Positions 40,596 to 48,457 of a stretch of 64,000 bases of DNA are shown one piece after another. The notes beneath the pieces were generated by a model, which did not search any database, was not told where the DNA came from, and saw only the letters and a list, made by a program, of their open reading frames with translations. Positions within the stretch are counted from its first letter, which is position 1, and each line of letters begins with the position of its first letter. Source of the DNA: Azospirillum formosense (GTDB lineage Bacteria > Pseudomonadota > Alphaproteobacteria > Azospirillales > Azospirillaceae); assembly GCF_040500525.1 (NCBI RefSeq), contig NZ_CP159402.1, forward strand, positions 2,169,501 to 2,233,500, written 5' to 3'. The translations under genes and the position numbers were made by a program.

Positions 40596-41309
40596 TTATT
40601 CCGCCCCGTTCTGACTCGGGGCTTGATCCGGAGCCGGCTCCGCAACCGGTTCGGCCGTCTCCGCGCGGGGCGGCGGGACGGGGCGCGGGCGCGGGGCGCG
40701 CAGCTTCTTCAGCAGCAGGGCGAAGGGCTTCAGCGCGCGGTCGAGGACCGCCGGTTCGGCCTCCAGCCGCGACAGCAGGAAGGCGGCGGCCTCCAGGGTC
40801 GACACGCTGTCGCGCCGCGGCTCCTTGCGCGCCTGCCCGTAGAGGGAGCGGAACTGCGGGTTCAGCACGATGCGGCGGCACTTCAGGAGCCACGGGTTGC
40901 GCCACCACAGCGTCTTGGCCTGGCTCCAGGTGCCGTCCAGGACGATGACGCCCTCCAGGTCGCCCAGCACCAGCTCGCTGTCCTTCTGCGGGACGCCGGC
41001 CTTGTCCACCACGGACACCTCCGGCAGCGGGGCGGCGCCCTGCTTGACCGGGCCGAGATAGAGCACGCCCCAGCGCTTGTAATCGACCTCGCGCCCCAGG
41101 ATGCGCTTCAGGTTCGACCAGCTCAGCCCCACCTTCAGCGCGGAGTTTTTGAACTGGAGATGGGCGATCTGCGCGGTGCCCAGCGTCTCGCGCTTTTCCT
41201 GCGGGTGCTGGAGGATGAGCAGGAAGACGGCGTTGTCGATCGGCTCCACCGCCTCGCAAACGCACAAATGCATAGGTTTTAGGCAGGTGGGGCAGGGTTC
41301 GGCGTGCAT
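40596..41309 (-). CDS. DTW domain protein, probable tRNA-uridine aminocarboxypropyltransferase
   Basis: 237 residues from ATG 41309. N-terminal zinc knuckle CPTCLKPMHLCVC, HPQEKRETLGTAQI, and the family-defining DxTW motif in VLDGTWSQAKTLWWRNPWL, then LNPQFRSLYG. DTW enzymes such as TapT/TuaA transfer the 3-amino-3-carboxypropyl group of SAM to uridine in tRNA (acp3U). A charged, Pro/Ala-rich tail of about 35 residues extends the C-terminus. An alternative ATG lies 8 codons upstream. An IS630 element sits about 108 bases upstream of the start. Confidence 0.88.
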   Translation of the reverse strand: MHAEPCPTCLKPMHLCVCEAVEPIDNAVFLLILQHPQEKRETLGTAQIAHLQFKNSALKVGLSWSNLKRILGREVDYKRWGVLYLGPVKQGAAPLPEVSVVDKAGVPQKDSELVLGDLEGVIVLDGTWSQAKTLWWRNPWLLKCRRIVLNPQFRSLYGQARKEPRRDSVSTLEAAAFLLSRLEAEPAVLDRALKPFALLLKKLRAPRPRPVPPPRAETAEPVAEPAPDQAPSQNGAE

Positions 41310-41497
41310 GGTCGGTCTCGGAAGAAGGAACATCGGCGGAAAAAGCGGGAGGCGGGGACTATGAGCTTCCCATCCGAAAAAAGAAACGGGGCCTGAAAAA
41401 GAAACCGGGCGCATTAAAGCGGATTGTCGCTGAGTATAGACGGAATTTTGGCTGGCCTGAGCGGTTGGAGGAAGACACAGCTGAAGGACCGCGCGCC

Positions 41498-41857
41498 ATG
41501 GGCCAGCCATATTCCTCCGATCTGCGCGAACGGGTTCTGCTGGCTTATGAGCGCCACGAGGGCGGCCCCGAGTTGCTGGCGCGGCGCTTCCAGATCAGCC
41601 GAGCCTGCGCGTACAACTGGGTGCGGGCCGCACGCCTTGAGGGGCGGCGGGTCGCCAAGCCGCATGCCGGCGGCGTACCAGCCAAACTGGACGCGGAGGG
41701 CGTGAGCGTGCTGCGGGCCTTGGTGCGGGAGGATAATGACGCGACACTGGCACAGTACCGCGACCGGTTGGCCGCACGCACCGGCATCGCGCTGAGCCCG
41801 GCGGTGGTGTGCCGCACCTTGAAGCGGCTGGGGTTGGCGCGCAAAAAAAGACGCTGA
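41498..41857 (+). CDS. IS630 transposase, OrfA (DNA-binding part)
   Basis: 119 residues from ATG 41498. Helix-turn-helix region: YSSDLRERVLLAYERHEGGP, ELLARRFQISRACAYNWVRA, then a second HTH (LSPAVVCRTLKRLGLARKK). It binds the terminal inverted repeats. The frame ends shortly after AAAAAAA at 41843-41849. A -1 shift there would join it to the catalytic frame, as expected for two-frame IS630 elements. Confidence 0.9.
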   Translation: MGQPYSSDLRERVLLAYERHEGGPELLARRFQISRACAYNWVRAARLEGRRVAKPHAGGVPAKLDAEGVSVLRALVREDNDATLAQYRDRLAARTGIALSPAVVCRTLKRLGLARKKRR

Positions 41858-42462
41858 GGGCCAGCGAGCAAGAGCGCGCGGATATCGCCGCGGAACGCGC
41901 GGCCTACCGGGACGATGCGGTGGTCCATGAACCGGCGCGTTTGGTTTTCCTCGATGAAACCGGCATCAACACCCAGATGACGCCCACCCAGGCCCGGGCG
42001 CCGCGCGGCCAGCGGGCGCTCGGATCCGTGCCCTGTGGGTCGTGGCACCGCGTCACGGTGCTCGGGGCGTTGAGCGCCGAAGGCATGCTGGCCGCCATGA
42101 GCATCGAGGCGTCCACCTCCTCGGCCGTGTTTCTCGCCTTTGTCGAGCAGGTGCTCTTGCCCGTGCTTCGGCGCGACAAACCCGGCGCCGTGGTCGTGAT
42201 GGACAACCTTTCCGCTCACAAGCGGGCCGATATCCTCGCCGCCTTTGAGACGGCGGGGATCCGTGTCCGCTTCCTCCCGCGCTACTCGCCCGACCTCTCG
42301 CCCATCGAGCCCGGCTGGGCCAAGCTCAAAGGAATCCTGCGCGCCAAGGAAGCCCGCACCGTCGAGGCCCTCAACGAGGAACTCGGCCCAGCCCTCAATG
42401 CGATCACCGCTACCGACGCCAAAGCGTGGTTTAAGCTATGCGGCTACCCGAATCTAAACTGA
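41809..42462 (+). CDS. IS630 transposase, OrfB (DDE catalytic part)
   Basis: Up to 217 residues; the functional product is probably made by -1 frameshifting from OrfA at the A7 run rather than from its own start. The DDE triad is visible: LVFLDETGINTQM (D), VVVMDNLSAHK (D) and YSPDLSPIEPGWAKLK (E). The block GQRALGSVPCGSWHRVTVLGAL is typical of the family. It cuts and joins DNA at TA sites. Confidence 0.92.
   Translation: MPHLEAAGVGAQKKTLRASEQERADIAAERAAYRDDAVVHEPARLVFLDETGINTQMTPTQARAPRGQRALGSVPCGSWHRVTVLGALSAEGMLAAMSIEASTSSAVFLAFVEQVLLPVLRRDKPGAVVVMDNLSAHKRADILAAFETAGIRVRFLPRYSPDLSPIEPGWAKLKGILRAKEARTVEALNEELGPALNAITATDAKAWFKLCGYPNLN
41843..41849 (+). promoter_or_regulatory. probable -1 ribosomal frameshift site in the IS630 transposase
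   Basis: AAAAAAA heptamer at the junction of the two transposase frames (OrfA in frame 2, OrfB in frame 1), just ahead of the OrfA stop. A sliding A7 run is the usual programmed frameshift signal in such elements. Confidence 0.7.
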
Positions 42463-42619
42463 ACCGAAATCCGCTTTAAAGTTTGCATAACGCGTGATCT
42501 GCATCACTTAGAGGCCTGGACCTTGCATGATAGCGTCCAGACACACAGGACGGGTTGGGCCGAGGGCGGCCGACAGGACCGCTCCCCAGGCTCTCCCGAC
42601 GCTCAGAAGGAGGCTTGCC

Positions 42620-42790
42620 ATGCTGCCCGCTCATTTGGCCGCCCGCTTGCTGGAGCAACGCCGGGCCCAGGAATCGGCGGAATTCGCCCGGCAACTGCCG
42701 CTCTACGCGGACGACGCGCCCTTTCCGCCCGACGCCGATCCGGATGCCGAGACCGGGCATCCCCTGCCCGACTGGGCCACCAACTACTGA
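42620..42790 (+). CDS. 56-residue hypothetical protein
   Basis: ATG 42620 is preceded by AAGGAGG at a 6-base spacing, one of the best ribosome binding sites in the window. Product: a short amphipathic helix (LAARLLEQRRAQESAEFAR), an acidic proline-rich linker (DDAPFPPDADPDAETGHP) and the C-terminus LPDWATNY. No family recognised. It lies between the IS630 element and the imuA stop, convergent with imuA. Confidence 0.6.
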   Translation: MLPAHLAARLLEQRRAQESAEFARQLPLYADDAPFPPDADPDAETGHPLPDWATNY

Positions 42791-42849
42791 TCGGAAGCCG
42801 ACGGGTGGCTGTCGTGTAAGCGACATCACCGCCCGTCTGTCCGTCCGCA

Positions 42850-43671
42850 TCACGCCACCTCGGCCCAGGACGGTCCGTATCCGCCCGCCGGAGCCGGACG
42901 CCGAACCGTGGTGGACGCGGAGGCCGGGGCGGGAACGGCCCGCTCCGACGCCTGCGCCGGGACCAGGGCGCCGTCGCGCCAGTCCAGAAGCCACGCTCCG
43001 GGGCGCCCGCCCCGGCAGCGCTCCAGTTCGGCGCGCCAGCGCGGAGCGCCCACGCCCGGCTCCGCCGTCCAGCTGGGGGCCGGCGCGATCCGCCAGCGGG
43101 TGACCGCCGCGCTCGCCGCCGAGCGGCGGGCGGCGCTCTGCAACAGGAATCCCGTCACACCCGACGACTCCGCGGCCAGTTGCAGCCGGCGGCTCGCCGT
43201 CAGGTCCAGCCCCCCGACCTCCCCCAGCACGGCGGACAGCCGCCGGCAGCGCAACGCCTCCTCCATCGCCCACAGGGCGTCGGCGTCGCGGGTCGCGCGC
43301 ACGGCGATCAGCCGGTCCGGCGTCAGCCCATAGGCGGCCAGCCCGGCGGCGTGCAGGTCGCGCCCGCGCACGATCCACAGCGCGGGCGCCGCCACGCTGG
43401 CGAGGCGGGCCAGCAGATGCGCGGCGAAGGCCGTGCCGCCCCCCGGCTCCTCCCCCGCCACCTCGTGCAGGCAGCCGAGCGGCAGCCCTCCCGCCGGAAA
43501 GACCCCGTCGAGGTCCGGCAGTCCGAAGGGCAGCACCCGCGCCCCCTCCCCGCCAAGCCCTTCCAGACCCCGGATGCGGGCGCGCAGACCGGCCAGAACG
43601 GACGCGCGGTCCGGCGGGGGCGCTTCGATGCTAGACCCAGGCACAGGCATAGGCGCAGGCAGTTCGGGCAT
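42850..43671 (-). CDS. imuA: ImuA, RecA-like SOS mutasome protein
   Basis: 273 residues from ATG 43671. RecA-like core with the ImuA pattern: VLPFGLPDLDGVFPAGGLPLGCLHEV, a degenerate nucleotide loop (EEPGGGTAFAAHLLARL), LWIVRGRDLHAAGLAAYGL, and ALRCRRLSAVLGEVGGLDLTASRRLQLAAE. ImuA works with ImuB and DnaE2 in damage-induced mutagenesis. It is normally the first gene of imuA-imuB-dnaE2, but here it is about 3 kb from dnaE2 and on the opposite strand. Its own LexA box starts 27 bases upstream of the start. Confidence 0.93.
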   Translation of the reverse strand: MPELPAPMPVPGSSIEAPPPDRASVLAGLRARIRGLEGLGGEGARVLPFGLPDLDGVFPAGGLPLGCLHEVAGEEPGGGTAFAAHLLARLASVAAPALWIVRGRDLHAAGLAAYGLTPDRLIAVRATRDADALWAMEEALRCRRLSAVLGEVGGLDLTASRRLQLAAESSGVTGFLLQSAARRSAASAAVTRWRIAPAPSWTAEPGVGAPRWRAELERCRGGRPGAWLLDWRDGALVPAQASERAVPAPASASTTVRRPAPAGGYGPSWAEVA

Positions 43672-43697
43672 GACTCGCTTCCGCTGGGCAGGTATTT

Positions 43698-43712
43698 GTT
43701 CCTGATATGTTC
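43698..43712 (-). promoter_or_regulatory. LexA operator (SOS box) upstream of imuA
   Basis: On the plus strand it reads GTTC-CTGATAT-GTTC, an exact GTTC-N7-GTTC match; on the imuA strand it reads GAAC-N7-GAAC. Located 27-41 bases before the imuA ATG, consistent with overlap of the promoter. Confidence 0.85.
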
Positions 43713-43753
43713 TATCATGTCCCATCCGCCCAGGGGAGTCCGGAAATGCGAAA

Positions 43754-43777
43754 GGGGGTGCCCTTTCGGACACCCCC
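43754..43777 (-). terminator. terminator-like hairpin after the Tim44-domain gene
   Basis: GGGGGTG ... CACCCCC stem with further pairing toward the loop (CCCTTTCGGA), 32 bases beyond the stop. On the minus strand it is followed by TTT only, so it is a moderate terminator. It separates this gene from the imuA promoter. Confidence 0.55.
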
Positions 43778-43808
43778 TCGCAAGACCGGTTGAGGAGTGG
43801 AGAGTGGA

Positions 43809-44873
43809 TCAGCCGGCCTGTTGGATCGCCGACAGGACCCAGCGCCCGCCGCGCGGACGGGTGAAGGTCCAGATTTCCGTGGCTTCGACCGAACGGTTCG
43901 GGTCGCCCTCGACCACGCGGTTGCTCGCGCGGTCCACCGTCACGTCGGTCAGCGAGAAGCGCATCGCCACGGTGGCGTATTCCGCGTTGCCCTCGCGCCA
44001 CGCCTCGGCCAGGTCGCCCTGGAGCAGGCGGACGTCGGACAGGCGGTTGACCACGCCGCGGTTGTGGTTGGCCGCCAGTTCCTCGGTGAAGTAGGAGGCC
44101 ATCTCCGGCGTCACGGCGCCGCGCAGGGCCGTCAGATCCTCGTTGCCGTAGGCGGTCTGGACCGCGACCAGCGTCTGCTCGAACGCCTGATAGTCGGCCG
44201 GGCCGATGCCCACGTCGTCACGGCGCACGCCCGGACGGCCGGAAGAGGCCGGACCCGCCGCCGCACCACCGCGGGCGCCGCCCAGCGGGTTCGAGCGCGC
44301 GTCCATCGCCTCGCGGTTCATGGCAGCCGGATTCGGGCCGGCGTAGGCGGCGCCCATGCCCGCCGGCCGCGCAGCACCCGCCGAACGGTTGCGGAAGAAG
44401 CGCATGGCCAGCCGGACCAGGAAGACGACCAGCAGGATCTGGAGGATGAAGCCCAGGATGCCCGCGAAGCTGCCCAGCCCGTCGAGGAAGCCGCCGCCGA
44501 ACAGCATGCCGGCGATGCCGGCGCCGATCAGGCCGCCCATCAGGGCCGGCATGAAGCCGCCGCGCGAGAAGAAGCCGCCGCGCTGCGCCGCCGCCGGCGA
44601 CGCCATGCCCGGCTGCTGCATGCCCGGCTGCTGCGCGCCCGGAGTCTGCGCCGGGGCGGCCGAGCGCTCCATCGGCGCGGCGCGCGGCGCGGTGTTGGTC
44701 TGGGCCGGCGCCTCGTAGGTGCGCGAGCCGCGGCTGCCCACGGAGCTGCTCTTGCCCGCGCGGGCATCGGCGGTGCCGGCGGTCAGCGCCACGGCCAGCG
44801 CCAGAGCGACGGCGCCAAAGGCGCGGGCCGGAGTGCGGGAAACGGTGCGGGGGGATCGCGTGTTCTGGGTCAT
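43809..44873 (-). CDS. Tim44-like domain membrane protein
   Basis: 354 residues. Signal/anchor segment about 18-38, a low-complexity Ala/Pro/Gln region (AAPAQTPGAQQPGMQQPG), two glycine-rich hydrophobic segments (FMPALMGGLIGAGIAGMLFGGG and FAGILGFILQILLVVFLV) and a C-terminal Tim44-like domain from about 225 (DYQAFEQTLVAVQTAYGNEDL ... TEIWTFTRPRGGRWVLSAIQQ). This is the common bacterial TIM44-related envelope protein of unknown role. The fold binds lipid or protein ligands. Monocistronic. Confidence 0.88.
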   Translation of the reverse strand: MTQNTRSPRTVSRTPARAFGAVALALAVALTAGTADARAGKSSSVGSRGSRTYEAPAQTNTAPRAAPMERSAAPAQTPGAQQPGMQQPGMASPAAAQRGGFFSRGGFMPALMGGLIGAGIAGMLFGGGFLDGLGSFAGILGFILQILLVVFLVRLAMRFFRNRSAGAARPAGMGAAYAGPNPAAMNREAMDARSNPLGGARGGAAAGPASSGRPGVRRDDVGIGPADYQAFEQTLVAVQTAYGNEDLTALRGAVTPEMASYFTEELAANHNRGVVNRLSDVRLLQGDLAEAWREGNAEYATVAMRFSLTDVTVDRASNRVVEGDPNRSVEATEIWTFTRPRGGRWVLSAIQQAG

Positions 44874-45022
44874 GGCCGTGTTCGGAAAAGCCCTCGGTTC
44901 AGGGGACGCTCACTCATGTAGCGTCCTCCTATATGGTATGGCAGCCCTGCTGTTTTAGAGGGGGCCGCAACCAAACCGGCCAAAAAAGCGCGGAGCGCGC
45001 GTTGCGCCCGCATCGCCGGCGC

Positions 45023-45259
45023 TCAGGCGGAGGCGCGCTCCCACACCGTTTCCACCCTGTGGAAAGAGCCAGCACCGACCGGGACCACCGGCGGCAGCGG
45101 TGCCGCGCCCTGCCGTTCCGCCGTCTGCAGCGACGCCCAGACGCGGCGGCGCACCTCGATCTGGCGACGGCAATCGCGCGAGCAGTAGAGCGGCGCCGGT
45201 CCGCGCGGCGAGCTGCGGCGGAACGGCTGTCCGCAGCAGGCGCAGTAAAGCGTGGTCAT
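45023..45259 (-). CDS. small zinc-finger protein, hypothetical
   Basis: 78 residues from ATG 45259 with GGGAGG at a 6-base spacing. The first half is a CXXC...CXXXC zinc finger (YCACCGQPFRRSS ... LYCSRDCRRQIEVRRRVW) like those of small nucleic-acid-binding proteins; the rest is a short basic/hydrophobic tail. The upstream in-frame region lacks conservation. It may bind RNA or DNA. Confidence 0.7.
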   Translation of the reverse strand: MTTLYCACCGQPFRRSSPRGPAPLYCSRDCRRQIEVRRRVWASLQTAERQGAAPLPPVVPVGAGSFHRVETVWERASA

Positions 45260-45756
45260 GATGATCCTCCCTGTTTTCCGGCTTGTTTTTCCGATGACTG
45301 GTGCCCCGCCCATCACCCTGTGGAGCGGGTGCCCGTTCGGTTCTTTTCGGTCCAAAGCTTCGACCTGCGCGCACCATTATTGTGCCTAGGGACGCCCCAT
45401 ACCAGAGACGCCTTCGGCATATGGCCGCTCGAAAGCCCGGCGATTCACAAAAAAATCCCTGAAACAACAATCGTTTGACCTTCGACGCATCCGGATCGCG
45501 CGTCCATTCGCCGCATCCGGTTGTCAACCCCCCCTCTCCATTCGGACGATGACCCTGCGTCGGCCCGATCATCCGTATGACGGCACGCGCGCCCGGACCG
45601 TGAGCGCGTCCGTGGTGCCGGACACCCGATGGAGATAGGCCGGGAACCGTGGGGCACAGCTGCGGGTTGCTCAACCCGACACGCCCGACCGGCTCCGCCC
45701 ACGGCTTCCTCCGCCGGCGGCTCCCCACGGCGGCTCTCCTGCTCCGGTGAAGCCCC
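45260..45756. other. intergenic region upstream of DUF4112 and the zinc-finger gene
   Basis: About 500 bases between divergent genes with no ORF carrying a credible start and no clear hairpin terminator. An A-rich patch near 45449-45475 could be promoter DNA, but no -35/-10 pair stands out. Confidence 0.4.
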
Positions 45757-46182
45757 ATGAGCGACATCCGCACGCGTCCCGCCCCCGCCACCACCCTCTC
45801 GGGCGTCGCCACGGCGCCGCCGGTCATTTCCATCGACCTGGATCGGCTGGAACGGCTGCGCCGGCTGACCCGGCTGATGGACACGCGCTGGCGCATTCCC
45901 GGCACGCGCATCCCCTTCGGGCTGGACGGCATCGCCGCTTTGGTTCCGGTCGCCGGCAGCGCGGCGACCAGCGTGGTGGCCGCCTACATCATCATGGAGG
46001 CCGCCCGCTTCGACCTTCCGAAAGGCCTGATCGCGCGGATGGTCGCCAACATGGCCGTGGATTGGGCCGGCGGCTCGGTCCCGGTGGTCGGCGCCCTCTT
46101 CGACATCGGCTTCAAGGCCAACCGCCGCAACCTGAACCTGCTGCTGGAGCATCTGGAGAACCGTCTGGCCACCCCCCACTGA
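45757..46182 (+). CDS. DUF4112 domain protein
   Basis: 141 residues. After an about 30-residue lead comes RLERLRRLTRLMDTRWRIPGTRIPFGLDGIAALVPVAG, the DUF4112 core with conserved Arg-Ile-Pro-Gly and Gly-Leu-Asp, a hydrophobic segment, and DWAGGSVPVVGALFDIGFKANRRN at the end. Two weakly hydrophobic helices suggest membrane association. Role unknown. It lies 82 bases upstream of hemN, whose FNR-type box is in the gap. Confidence 0.85.
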   Translation: MSDIRTRPAPATTLSGVATAPPVISIDLDRLERLRRLTRLMDTRWRIPGTRIPFGLDGIAALVPVAGSAATSVVAAYIIMEAARFDLPKGLIARMVANMAVDWAGGSVPVVGALFDIGFKANRRNLNLLLEHLENRLATPH

Positions 46183-46214
46183 CGGGCCGGCCGGAAGGGC
46201 GGGCGTTCGAACGC

Positions 46215-46228
46215 TTGACTTGTGTCAA
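46215..46228 (+). promoter_or_regulatory. FNR/FixK-type box upstream of hemN
   Basis: TTGAC-TTGT-GTCAA, a perfect dyad matching the Fnr/FixK family core (TTGAY-N4-RTCAA), 35 bases before the hemN ATG. This implies induction of hemN when oxygen is low. Confidence 0.75.
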
Positions 46229-46263
46229 AGCGGCGGACGGCGGTCTGCACGATCCTCCCCGCC

Positions 46264-47670
46264 ATGAACGCGATCTCCCCCGTGGCCTGCGCCACCGCCG
46301 CCCCGACCGCCCCGCTGAACGCCGCCCTGCTCGCCAAGTACGACGGGCTGCGGGTGCCCCGCTACACCAGCTACCCGACGGCGCCGCACTTCACCGCCGC
46401 CGTGGGGGCGGAGCGCTACGCGGGCTGGCTGGCGGAGCTGGACACGGCGGCGCACACGGGGTCGCTGTACCTGCACGTGCCCTTCTGCGCGAAGATGTGC
46501 TGGTACTGCGGCTGCCACACCAAGATCGTCGCCCGCTACGCCCCCATCGCCGAGTATCTCGGCCATCTGCGGCGCGAGATCGGCATGGTCGCCGACCGCA
46601 TTTCCGGACGGCTGCGGGTGCGGCACATCCATTTCGGCGGCGGCACCCCGACCATGATGGCGCCGGACGACTTCGAATCGCTGATCGCCCTGCTGCGCGC
46701 GCGCTACGACGTGACGCCGGACGCGGAGATCGCGGTGGAGATCGACCCGCGCACCCTGACCCGCGACATGGCGGAGGCGCTGGGCCGCGCCGGGGTCAAC
46801 CGCGCCTCGCTCGGCGTGCAGGACTTCGACGCCGGGGTGCAGGCCGCCATCAACCGCATCCAGCCGCGGGAGCAGACCGAGCAGGCGCTGGAGTGGCTGC
46901 GCGCCAACGGTATCCGCCACATCAACCTGGACCTGATGTACGGCCTGCCCGGCCAGTCGGTGGAGAGCGTTGCGCGCTCCGCGGAGATCGCCCTGACCAT
47001 GGCGCCGGACCGGCTGTCGGTCTTCGGCTACGCCCATGTGCCGTGGATGAAGACGCACCAGAAGAAGATCGACGAGTCGGCGCTCGCCGGCACGCTCGGC
47101 CGGTGGGAGCAGTTCGCGGCCATCGCCGGGGTGCTGACCGACGCCGGCTTCCAGCCCATCGGCCTGGACCACTTCGCCCGGCCCGACGACGAACTGGCCG
47201 TGCAGCAGACCGAGGGGCGGCTCAGCCGCAACTTCCAGGGCTACACGACCGACGACGCGGAGGTGCTCCTGGGCTTCGGCGCCTCCTCCATCGGGGCGCT
47301 GCCGCAGGGCTATGTGCAGAACGCGGTTCCCTTCGACCAGTACGCCCAGGCCGTCGAGGCTGGGACCTTCCCGACCGGCAAGGGGCTGACGCTGACCGCC
47401 GACGACCGGCTGCGCCGCGACCTGATCGTGCGGCTGATGTGCGACCTGTCGGTGGACGTCGGCACGGTGGCCGAGGCCCACGGGCTGGCCGCCGGGGCCT
47501 TCGATGCCGACCTGGAGGCCATGGCCGATCTGGTGGCCGACGGGGTCGCCGTGGTCGAGGGCCGCCGCGTCCATGTGCCGGAGCCCGCCCGCCCGCTGAT
47601 GCGCATCGTCGCCGCGCGCTTCGACACCTACCTGTCCACCGGCGCCGGAAAGCACAGCCGCGCGGTGTGA
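46264..47670 (+). CDS. hemN: oxygen-independent coproporphyrinogen III dehydrogenase
   Basis: 468 residues from ATG 46264; an earlier in-frame ATG at 46222 lies inside the regulatory dyad. Radical SAM motif HVPFC75AKMC79WYC82GC84, then HFGGGTPT and the substrate-specific GLDLMYGLPGQ-type (LDLMYGLPGQS) region, with the HemN C-terminal domain (DQYAQAVEAGTFPTGKG). It converts coproporphyrinogen III to protoporphyrinogen IX without oxygen, for haem made under low oxygen. The FNR/FixK-type box fits that role. Confidence 0.96.
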   Translation: MNAISPVACATAAPTAPLNAALLAKYDGLRVPRYTSYPTAPHFTAAVGAERYAGWLAELDTAAHTGSLYLHVPFCAKMCWYCGCHTKIVARYAPIAEYLGHLRREIGMVADRISGRLRVRHIHFGGGTPTMMAPDDFESLIALLRARYDVTPDAEIAVEIDPRTLTRDMAEALGRAGVNRASLGVQDFDAGVQAAINRIQPREQTEQALEWLRANGIRHINLDLMYGLPGQSVESVARSAEIALTMAPDRLSVFGYAHVPWMKTHQKKIDESALAGTLGRWEQFAAIAGVLTDAGFQPIGLDHFARPDDELAVQQTEGRLSRNFQGYTTDDAEVLLGFGASSIGALPQGYVQNAVPFDQYAQAVEAGTFPTGKGLTLTADDRLRRDLIVRLMCDLSVDVGTVAEAHGLAAGAFDADLEAMADLVADGVAVVEGRRVHVPEPARPLMRIVAARFDTYLSTGAGKHSRAV

Positions 47671-47709
47671 GGGTCCGGCCCCTGTGACCGGCAGGAAAAG
47701 GATGTGATC

Positions 47710-47737
47710 GGCAGGAAAAAGGACGCTTTTTCCTGCC
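47710..47737. terminator. perfect stem-loop downstream of hemN
   Basis: 12-bp perfect stem GGCAGGAAAAAG / CTTTTTCCTGCC with loop GACG, 40 bases after the hemN stop. The left arm is a second copy of an imperfect direct repeat (GTGACCGGCAGGAAAAGG then GTGATCGGCAGGAAAAAG). No T-tract follows, so termination would depend on the T-rich right arm; it may instead protect the 3' end. Confidence 0.5.
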
Positions 47738-47828
47738 TCTGGCCTTCCGCGCGCAAATCGGCGAGACTGGCGCCTGTTGAACATCTTTGCGGACGCGGCA
47801 AAGGAACAGGCTCCAGGGACGGGCACCG

Positions 47829-48449
47829 ATGATCACGCTCTACACCTTCGCCTCGCCGAACGGGCAAAAGGCTTCGATCCTGCTGGAAGAGCTGGGTCTC
47901 ACCTATAAGGTCCACAAGGTCGATCTCGTGGCCGGCGAAGGGCGTCAGCCCGACTATCTGGCGGTCAGCCCGATCGGCAAGATCCCGGCCACCGTCGAGG
48001 ATCTGCCCGGCGGCCGGAAGCGCCGCCTGTTCGGGTCGGGCGCCATCCTGCTGCACTATGCAGAGCGCACCGGCCGCTTGATCCCCGAGGACGAGGACGA
48101 GCGCGCGGAGGCGATGAGCTGGCTGATGCTGGGCGTCAGCGACCTCGGCCCCTCGGGCTTGAGCAAGTTCCGCTTCGCGGTCATGGCGCCGGAGAAGATC
48201 CCCTACGCCATCGACTATTTCAAAAGCGAGCTGCAGCGCATCCACGCCGCGATGGAGGAGCGTCTGGGCGGGTCGGCGTATCTGGCCGGCGGCACCTACT
48301 CCATCGCCGACATCGCCTGCTTCCCCTTCGTGGCCGTGGCCGCCAAGGCGGAAGGCAACGTGCTCGACCGCTACCCCAACCTGAAGCGCTGGCACGACGC
48401 GGTCGCCGAACGCCCGGCGGTCAAGCGCGGCATGGCGGTGCCGGAGTGA
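47829..48449 (+). CDS. glutathione S-transferase (YfcG/YghU-like)
   Basis: 206 residues from ATG 47829. TLYTFASPNGQKASILLEELGL has the Asn-Gly in the active-site loop typical of the Nu/YfcG class rather than a catalytic Ser/Cys, then SPIGKIPATVED and SGAILLHYAERTG, and helical domain blocks (YFKSELQRIHAAMEERLG, YSIADIACFPFVA). YfcG-type enzymes are disulfide-bond oxidoreductases using glutathione. The next gene starts within the stop region (GTGAG), suggesting coupling. Confidence 0.88.
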   Translation: MITLYTFASPNGQKASILLEELGLTYKVHKVDLVAGEGRQPDYLAVSPIGKIPATVEDLPGGRKRRLFGSGAILLHYAERTGRLIPEDEDERAEAMSWLMLGVSDLGPSGLSKFRFAVMAPEKIPYAIDYFKSELQRIHAAMEERLGGSAYLAGGTYSIADIACFPFVAVAAKAEGNVLDRYPNLKRWHDAVAERPAVKRGMAVPE

Positions 48450-48457
48450 GCCGCAGC

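Larger units (their letters stand above)
41417..42476 (+). mobile_element. IS630-family insertion sequence, complete
   Basis: 1060 bp. Ends are inverted (AAGCGGATT ... AATCCGCTT) and each is flanked by TA (41415-41416 and 42477-42478), the target duplicated by IS630/Tc1-mariner elements. It carries two overlapping transposase frames joined by a seven-A slippery run. It lies between the DTW gene and the imuA side of the split mutasome locus. The intact frames and ends suggest recent mobility. Confidence 0.92.
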
